Positions 15,535 to 19,918 of a DNA stretch of 19,918 nt are shown one piece after another. Source of the stretch: SAR324 cluster bacterium (GTDB taxonomy: Bacteria; SAR324; NAC60-12). Below the pieces are notes generated by a model. That model saw only the letters and a program-made list of their open reading frames with translations, did no database searches and was not told the DNA's origin. How positions within the stretch are numbered: the first letter of the stretch is position 1; each line of letters opens with the position of its first letter. A program made the translations under genes and the position numbers. Location: contig JAKUUF010000014.1 of assembly GCA_022448705.1 (NCBI GenBank), forward strand, positions 1 through 19,918. The letters are read 5' to 3'.

Positions 15535-17001
15535 TTAGAGCAGTGCTTGAATGGAGGATGAAGCAAGCTCAATGATCTTGTCCGGAAATACACCAAGGTA
15601 GAGCACGGCCACTGCGGTTCCGATTAGTCCTGTCAAGGCAAATCCTGATGATTTTACAGATAATTCTGTTCCTTCCGGGAGGGCTCCTTCACGCATGTAC
15701 ATGAACATTACTACTCGAAGATAGTAATAAGCAGATAGCGCACTGTTGAGTATTCCGATTACTGTCAGCCAGACCCAACCACCATCTAGTGCTGCGCTGA
15801 ATATTTGAAGTTTTCCTATGAAACCTCCTGTTAGTGGCAGGCCAATCAGAGAAAACATAAACAATGTCATCATCAGTGCCTGAAAAGGATTACGCTTGCC
15901 GTAGCCCGCAAGGTCATCATAGGTTTGTGGAACACGACCGGCATCCCTGATGGTTAAGATTCCAAAGGCTCCTGTTCCCATCACGGCATAGGCAAAGGAA
16001 TAAAAAATTACCCCGCTGATTGCTGATGCACTGCCGACCACCACTGCTACCAGTACATATCCGGCATGGGCAATCGAAGAAAATGCCAGCATACGCTTTA
16101 CTTCACTCTGACGAAGAGCCATTAAATTCCCTACAGTCATGCTAAGCACAGCCAGAATCCACAAGACATTTTCCCAGTTCGCTCCGTCAAGCGGTATGCC
16201 TGTCAGCAGCACACGTACGAAAACTGCAAAACCTGCTGCCTTGGCTGCAGCAGACAGGAAGCCCGTTACAGGTGTTGGTGCACCTGTGTAAACGTCCGGT
16301 GTCCACATGTGAAAAGGTACAATGGCAATCTTGAAACTCATTGCTATAACAACTAATGCCATGCCAACGATCACAAGCGGATTATCAGCTCCATTTTTCT
16401 GAACTTCATCTATTATTTGTGGAAGGATAGTACTGCCTGTTGCTCCATAAAGCATGGATATTCCGTAAAGCAGAAATCCAGTTGAGAAGGCCCCCAGCAG
16501 CAAATATTTAAGTGCAGCTTCGTTAGCCCGGGCGACCTTGCGTTTTATGCCAACCAGAATGTAGCTGGAAATTGACATTATTTCCAGTCCGATAAATATT
16601 ACAAGTAAATCAAGTCCGGAAGTCATGAACATCATTCCGGAAACAGCAGTGAGAAGCAGCACGTAATATTCTCCGAAATTCATTTCATTTTCAGCAATAT
16701 AATGTCTTGAGAGAAAGACTGTTACGATCGCAACACTCAAGTAAATCAGCTCAAACAGCACTGAAAAATCATCTGCCACAACCGTTCCGTAAAATCCTGT
16801 AATATCTTTTCCATGCAGCTGCACTTCAGAAATAATTGCCAGAAGAAGGCCGATGATGGTGGTTACTGCTAATGTAAATGCTCTTTCTTTCTGCGGCGCA
16901 AACAGGTCAACCAGCAATACCGTGCAGGCAGTAACTAGGACAATAATCTCAGGTATGATTGGAACTAAATCTGCTAATGTTATGAACTCCAATGGTGTCA
17001 T
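15535..17001 (-). CDS. nuoN: NADH-quinone oxidoreductase subunit N (NuoN)
   Basis: The 488-residue, very hydrophobic protein has about 14 membrane segments and the antiporter-like signature of complex I membrane subunits. Landmarks are IFIGLEIMSISSYILVG (the buried Glu of the proton channel), ANEAALKYLLLGAFSTGFLLYG, SFKIAIVPFHMWTPDVYTGAP with the conserved channel Lys, RMLAFSSIAHAGY and SLIGLPLTGGFIGK. NuoN carries one of the proton-pumping channels of complex I in the cytoplasmic membrane. It normally follows nuoL and nuoM. Here it is preceded by mmsA and followed by unrelated genes, so the subunit is detached from the rest of the nuo operon. The ATG at 16999-17001 gives the usual N terminus but has no clear Shine-Dalgarno. 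Confidence 0.96.
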   Translation of the reverse strand: MTPLEFITLADLVPIIPEIIVLVTACTVLLVDLFAPQKERAFTLAVTTIIGLLLAIISEVQLHGKDITGFYGTVVADDFSVLFELIYLSVAIVTVFLSRHYIAENEMNFGEYYVLLLTAVSGMMFMTSGLDLLVIFIGLEIMSISSYILVGIKRKVARANEAALKYLLLGAFSTGFLLYGISMLYGATGSTILPQIIDEVQKNGADNPLVIVGMALVVIAMSFKIAIVPFHMWTPDVYTGAPTPVTGFLSAAAKAAGFAVFVRVLLTGIPLDGANWENVLWILAVLSMTVGNLMALRQSEVKRMLAFSSIAHAGYVLVAVVVGSASAISGVIFYSFAYAVMGTGAFGILTIRDAGRVPQTYDDLAGYGKRNPFQALMMTLFMFSLIGLPLTGGFIGKLQIFSAALDGGWVWLTVIGILNSALSAYYYLRVVMFMYMREGALPEGTELSVKSSGFALTGLIGTAVAVLYLGVFPDKIIELASSSIQALL

Positions 17002-17050
17002 TAAGTTTTTTTAATTTGCTGGTTAGAATTGTCTGAGGCCGTTCCGAGTA

Positions 17051-17082
17051 TAGACTGTCACATAAGGTTTTGGTGCAGTCTA
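17051..17082. other. Hairpin between mmsA and nuoN
   Basis: TAGACTG (17051-17057) and CAGTCTA (17076-17082) pair perfectly. CAC (17059-17061) and GTG (17073-17075) extend the stem past one bulged base, giving about 10 bp. It begins 7 bases after the mmsA stop on the - strand. No T-run follows, so it may be an RNA-processing, stability or attenuation element rather than a full terminator. Confidence 0.35.
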
Positions 17083-17088
17083 CAGGGC

Positions 17089-18588
17089 TTAGTTCATTGT
17101 CGGGAAATTATACTGGGCTCCGGATTTAATTCCTGCTGGCCAGCGCGAAGTAATTGCTTTCAACCTGGTGTAAAAATGAATAGTTTCCGGACCATAAATG
17201 TGATGAGTACCGAAAAGCGACTGTTTCCACCCGCCGAAACTGTGATAGCCCACAGGCACCGGAATGGGCACGTTGATGCCAACCATGCCTACCTCGATTC
17301 TGCTGGCAAAATCTCTAGCAGCATCTCCGTCACGGGTGAAAATTGCCACGCCATTTCCATGCGGGTTACCGTGAATCAGGTTTATTGCGTCTTCATAATC
17401 GTCAGCCCTCACAGTTGAGAGTACCGGGCCAAATATTTCTTCCTTGTAGATATCCATTTCAGGTTTCACCTGATCAAACAGGGAGCCACCAATGAAAAAG
17501 CCTTTTTCAAAGCCGGGTACTGTAAGGTCCCTGCCGTCAACCAGCAGGGCTGCTCCCTGGTCCACTCCGCTTTGGAGCAGTGAGGTAATTCTTTCAAGGC
17601 TTTGCCTGGTGATAATCGGACCCATCGCGGCTTTGCTGTCATCCGGTGGGCCGACAGGCAGTTCTTCCACCAATGGAACCATGCGGTCCATCAGGTTATC
17701 CGCAACCTGCTTTCCGACCGGAACAGGTACCGCAACTGCCATACAGCGTTCACCTGCAGAACCATATCCAGCCCCCATCAGTGCGTCCACTACCTGGTCC
17801 ATGTTTGCATCCGGCATAATCACCATGTGGTTTTTTGCACCGCCCAGTGCCTGAACACGTTTACCGCTGCTCGCTCCACGGGAGTAAATGTATTTTGCAA
17901 CAGGAGTTGAGCCCACAAAACTTACAGCCGCAATGTCAGGATGGTCCAGTATGGCATCCACAACAACTTTGTCTCCCTGTATCACGTTGAAAACTCCGTC
18001 TGGCAAGCCGGCTTGCTTGAACAGGTCAGCAATGATAAGCGAGACACTGGGGTCCCTTTCAGAAGGTTTGAGAATAAAGGTGTTTCCGCAGGCAATTGCG
18101 TTAGGGAACATCCACATGGGTACCATTGCCGGGAAATTGAAAGGTGTAATGCCAGCTACAACCCCAAGTGCCTGAGGTATGGAATACATGTCAATTGATC
18201 TGGCAACCTGTTCACTGAAAGTACCCTTCATCAGGTGTGGAATTCCGCAGGCGAAATCAACGGCTTCCAGTCCTCGAGTTACCTCGCCCAGTGCATCATC
18301 ATGTGTTTTTCCATGCTCACTACTGATAGTACTGGCAATTCTGTCGGCATTTTCCTCAAGCAGGCGTTTGAAGCGAAACATGACCTGTGCCCTCATTCCT
18401 ACAGGAGTTCTTGACCACTCAGATACTGCCCCTTTTGCTACCTCAACAACTTCATCAAGGTCCTCAGAAGTTGAAAGCTGAACCTGTCCGGAAACTTCAC
18501 CGGTAGAAGGATTAAAAACATCCTGAAGAGCACCACCATTCAGCTTTACGGTGGATCCTCCAACATAGTTTCCGATTATGTTACTCAT
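17089..18588 (-). CDS. mmsA: CoA-acylating methylmalonate-semialdehyde dehydrogenase
   Basis: The 499-residue aldehyde dehydrogenase is of the MmsA/IolA type. It oxidises methylmalonate semialdehyde or malonate semialdehyde to propionyl-CoA or acetyl-CoA in valine, beta-alanine or inositol catabolism. Typical stretches are ITPFNFPAMVPMWMFPNA, ILKPSERDPS, GAKNHMVIMPDA and GSAGERCMAV with catalytic Cys282, plus FGGWKQSLFG near the end. ATG 18586-18588 is chosen because AGGAGA lies 6 bases upstream and the length then matches the family; an upstream in-frame GTG at 18636 would add 16 residues without a ribosome-binding site. It is divergent from gcvT, with nuoN 87 bases downstream. Semialdehydes from amine breakdown could feed it, but that link is inferred. 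Confidence 0.95.
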   Translation of the reverse strand: MSNIIGNYVGGSTVKLNGGALQDVFNPSTGEVSGQVQLSTSEDLDEVVEVAKGAVSEWSRTPVGMRAQVMFRFKRLLEENADRIASTISSEHGKTHDDALGEVTRGLEAVDFACGIPHLMKGTFSEQVARSIDMYSIPQALGVVAGITPFNFPAMVPMWMFPNAIACGNTFILKPSERDPSVSLIIADLFKQAGLPDGVFNVIQGDKVVVDAILDHPDIAAVSFVGSTPVAKYIYSRGASSGKRVQALGGAKNHMVIMPDANMDQVVDALMGAGYGSAGERCMAVAVPVPVGKQVADNLMDRMVPLVEELPVGPPDDSKAAMGPIITRQSLERITSLLQSGVDQGAALLVDGRDLTVPGFEKGFFIGGSLFDQVKPEMDIYKEEIFGPVLSTVRADDYEDAINLIHGNPHGNGVAIFTRDGDAARDFASRIEVGMVGINVPIPVPVGYHSFGGWKQSLFGTHHIYGPETIHFYTRLKAITSRWPAGIKSGAQYNFPTMN

Positions 18589-18638
18589 ATATTCTCCTGT
18601 ATTTTTTCTCTGATAAATGGTATTGTAAATACGCACTA

Positions 18639-18667
18639 ATTCTAGGAGAGAAATACGGGTGAATCAA
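18639..18667 (-). promoter_or_regulatory. Predicted sigma70-type promoter of mmsA
   Basis: On the - strand, TTGATT (18662-18667) and TAGAAT (18639-18644) are separated by exactly 17 bases. They match the -35 box at four of six positions and the -10 box at five of six. Transcription would start near 18632, leaving a leader of about 44 bases before the mmsA ATG. Confidence 0.4.
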
Positions 18668-18704
18668 GTTTTTTTGCTCTATAAAACAAATGATTACTCT
18701 CAGG
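18645..18704 (+). promoter_or_regulatory. Glycine-riboswitch-like motif, incomplete, upstream of gcvT
   Basis: Reading toward gcvT, GGAGAG (18645-18650) and CTCTCAGGCAACAG (about 18697-18710) resemble the paired 5' and 3' core of the glycine aptamer, where GAGAG pairs with CUCUC and AGGCAAAAG follows. The conserved internal GCCGAAGG-GCAA loop is not found; the interior has only GGGTGAATCAAG. It is therefore either a degenerate or vestigial aptamer or a chance match. Its position about 100 bases before a glycine cleavage gene is where such a switch is expected. Confidence 0.3.
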
Positions 18705-18734
18705 CAACAGCTCCGATAATTCTAAAAAATTTAA

Positions 18735-18782
18735 TTTGAATTAAAGCTCAAAGGGTGGCAGCTATTTGAATTAAAATTCAAA
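18735..18782. promoter_or_regulatory. Tandem operator-like dyads upstream of gcvT
   Basis: Two copies of an 18-bp element, TTTGAATTAAAGCTCAAA (18735-18752) and TTTGAATTAAAATTCAAA (18765-18782), lie 30 bases apart, start to start. The second is a perfect dyad with 7-bp arms, and the first keeps TTTGA/TCAAA. Repetition of a dyad at near three helical turns is typical of a dimeric-regulator operator. It ends 16 bases before the gcvT ATG. Confidence 0.4.
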
Positions 18783-18798
18783 ATAATTACATAAATCC

Positions 18799-19710
18799 AT
18801 GACTGAAAAAAATATATCCACTGAAAATCTTCTCAGGACATCACTGCACTCATGGCATACTGCAAACGGAGGGAAAATGGTTGATTTTGGCGGCTGGGAA
18901 ATGCCGGTGCAGTATGAGAACGGTATTTTAAAAGAACATCTGGGCACACGGCGCTATGGCGGTTTATTTGATGTCAGTCACATGGGACGCTTCCGTATTC
19001 AGGGCAAGGACACAATTGCTTTCCTTCAGCATGTGCTTAGCAACAATGCCGAATCGCTGGAACCATGGCAGGCACAGTACACCTTGATTCCTAACAATAA
19101 TGGTGGCCTACTTGACGATGCTTACCTTTACCGTCCTGGAGATGAATATTTTCTGGTGGTGAACGCCTCTAACCGTGAGAAGGACTGGAATCATCTCCAT
19201 GAACAGGCAAAAGCCTATGATGTTTCAATGGAAGACCAAACTTCACAAATTTCCATGATCGCATTCCAGGGTCCCTTGACAGGAAGGATCCTTGCCAGGC
19301 TGTTGGAGGGCGGTAGCATGCCGGAAACTTTCCGCAACAGTATCTCTGAAATCATGCTTGCCGGCACAAGAATTATTGCAGCAAGAACAGGCTACACTGG
19401 CGAACCGCTGGGATTTGAGCTCTTCATACCCTCTGAAAAGGCTGAGGAGGTTTGGGACTGCCTTTACCAGGCAGGATCTGATGAAGGTATTGTTTCAGCC
19501 GGTCTAGGTGCTAGGGATACACTTCGACTTGAAGCAGGCATGCCGCTTTATGGACATGAATTCGGAATTGACCAGGAAGGCAGGGAGATACCAGCGTTCG
19601 CTTTCCCTCTGACATCAGTGGCAGTCAGCTTTTCACGAAGAAAAGGTGATTTTGTCGGCCGTCAGGCACTCAGGGACCAGTTTGAAGAATTACGTAAACT
19701 GCGTAAGTGA
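18799..19710 (+). CDS. gcvT: Glycine cleavage T protein (aminomethyltransferase), ends at in-frame TGA
   Basis: The visible 303 codons match GcvT: WHTANGGKMVDFGGWEMPVQY, FDVSHMGRF, NASNREKDW with the catalytic Asp of the folate site, ARTGYTGEPLGFELF, AGLGARDTLRLEAGMPLYGHE and GDFVGRQALRDQF. The enzyme transfers the aminomethyl carbon of glycine from the H protein to tetrahydrofolate, releasing ammonia. The family is normally about 360-370 residues. Here a TGA at 19708-19710 stops it early, and the missing C-terminal domain follows in the same frame. Other genes in the window use TGA as a normal stop, so this is not a code change. The ATG start lacks a strong ribosome-binding site. The gene is divergent from mmsA. 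Confidence 0.9.
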   Translation: MTEKNISTENLLRTSLHSWHTANGGKMVDFGGWEMPVQYENGILKEHLGTRRYGGLFDVSHMGRFRIQGKDTIAFLQHVLSNNAESLEPWQAQYTLIPNNNGGLLDDAYLYRPGDEYFLVVNASNREKDWNHLHEQAKAYDVSMEDQTSQISMIAFQGPLTGRILARLLEGGSMPETFRNSISEIMLAGTRIIAARTGYTGEPLGFELFIPSEKAEEVWDCLYQAGSDEGIVSAGLGARDTLRLEAGMPLYGHEFGIDQEGREIPAFAFPLTSVAVSFSRRKGDFVGRQALRDQFEELRKLRK

Positions 19711-19749
19711 CAGTATCAGTATTCAGAAATTCTGACTATGCGTATACTG
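19711..19749 (+). other. Hairpin directly after the gcvT in-frame TGA
   Basis: CAGTAT (19711-19716) pairs with ATACTG (19744-19749). Inside it TCAGA (19723-19727) pairs with TCTGA (19731-19735) around a three-base loop. CAGTAT is also repeated in tandem at 19711-19722. The structure begins at the base after the stop. It lacks the features of a bacterial selenocysteine insertion element. Confidence 0.35.
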
Positions 19750-19918
19750 CAGCTCGCATTGACGGATAAAGGTATTGTGCGTCAGGGCGACGCTGTTTTC
19801 CTGAACGGTACAAAAGTAGTCCTGGTTACCAGCGGGACCATGGTTCCATATTGGAAATTCGAAGGTGAAGGCGCCACGATGAGTATCACTGACGAGCATG
19901 ACCGCAGGGCGGTTGCGC
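19711..19918 (+). pseudogene. gcvT: In-frame C-terminal domain of gcvT, after the stop and cut by the window edge
   Basis: Directly after the TGA the same frame reads on without another stop to the window end. From ATG 19738 it gives MRILQLALTDKGIVRQGDAV, then KVVLVTSGTMVPYWKFEGEG and TDEHDRRAVA. This is the barrel-like C-terminal domain of GcvT (LALTDKGI-R-G and VTSGTM are family signatures), so the reading frame is intact apart from one codon. The order, spacing and frame fit a single nonsense change, readthrough, a sequence error, or much less likely two separately translated pieces. Confidence 0.8.

Noticed and set aside
17492..18481. Several + strand open frames opposite mmsA
   Set aside because: They are antisense to a strongly conserved aldehyde dehydrogenase and are Ser/Thr-rich shadows.
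19708..19749. Selenocysteine at the gcvT TGA
   Set aside because: A hairpin does follow the TGA, but it lacks the bulged U and GG-type loop of bacterial insertion elements, GcvT has no known selenoprotein form, and no selenium genes are in view.

Overview
The window looks like a chromosomal segment of a Gram-negative, probably proteobacterial and probably aquatic or marine heterotroph. Base composition is in the low-to-mid 40s % GC by eye. Supporting signs are an H+-translocating NuoN subunit, lipoprotein and signal-peptide envelope genes, a pilin-like fragment and a rich set of amine- and sugar-catabolic enzymes. The lineage cannot be fixed from sequence alone; a SAR324/deltaproteobacteria-like or gammaproteobacterial origin is only a guess. 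No rRNA, tRNA, CRISPR, insertion sequence, phage or integrase is visible.

Layout: bases 1-9245 read on the + strand. They hold the 3' part of an AstE/AspA-type metallo-deacylase, a small Cys-rich CWC protein, a roughly 550-base gap with a possible decayed reading frame, and then a seven-gene catabolic run. The run is an HpaB-type flavin oxygenase, a RidA-fold protein, a DUF1028 Ntn-hydrolase-like protein, a large amine dehydrogenase of the trimethylamine/histamine dehydrogenase family, an acetylpolyamine amidohydrolase, an N-carbamoylputrescine amidase (aguB) and a PhyH-type Fe(II)/2-oxoglutarate dioxygenase. Bases 9254-18588 read on the - strand: a secreted unknown, a coupled sugar-isomerase/ribokinase pair, two envelope proteins of unknown function, a short pilin-like fragment, nuoN and mmsA. 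From 18799 the + strand resumes with gcvT, which is divergent from mmsA and carries an in-frame TGA.

The most interesting unit is 1430-9245. Two of its enzymes are close matches to polyamine enzymes. The amine dehydrogenase keeps the covalent-FMN Cys and the 4Fe-4S site, but its substrate pocket has the Gln/Trp/Asp set of histamine dehydrogenase rather than the aromatic bowl of trimethylamine dehydrogenase. The HpaB-like protein replaces the phenol-binding Tyr with Glu, and the RidA-fold protein replaces the catalytic Arg with Ser. Together these suggest a catabolic route for an acylated or carbamoylated di- or polyamine-like compound that does not match a standard pathway. This is inference from gene content and motifs.

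Other points are a mid-gene stop in gcvT, a glycine-riboswitch-like motif and tandem dyads upstream of it, a pilin C-terminal fragment coupled to a lipoprotein gene, and a nuoN that sits next to mmsA instead of the other nuo genes.
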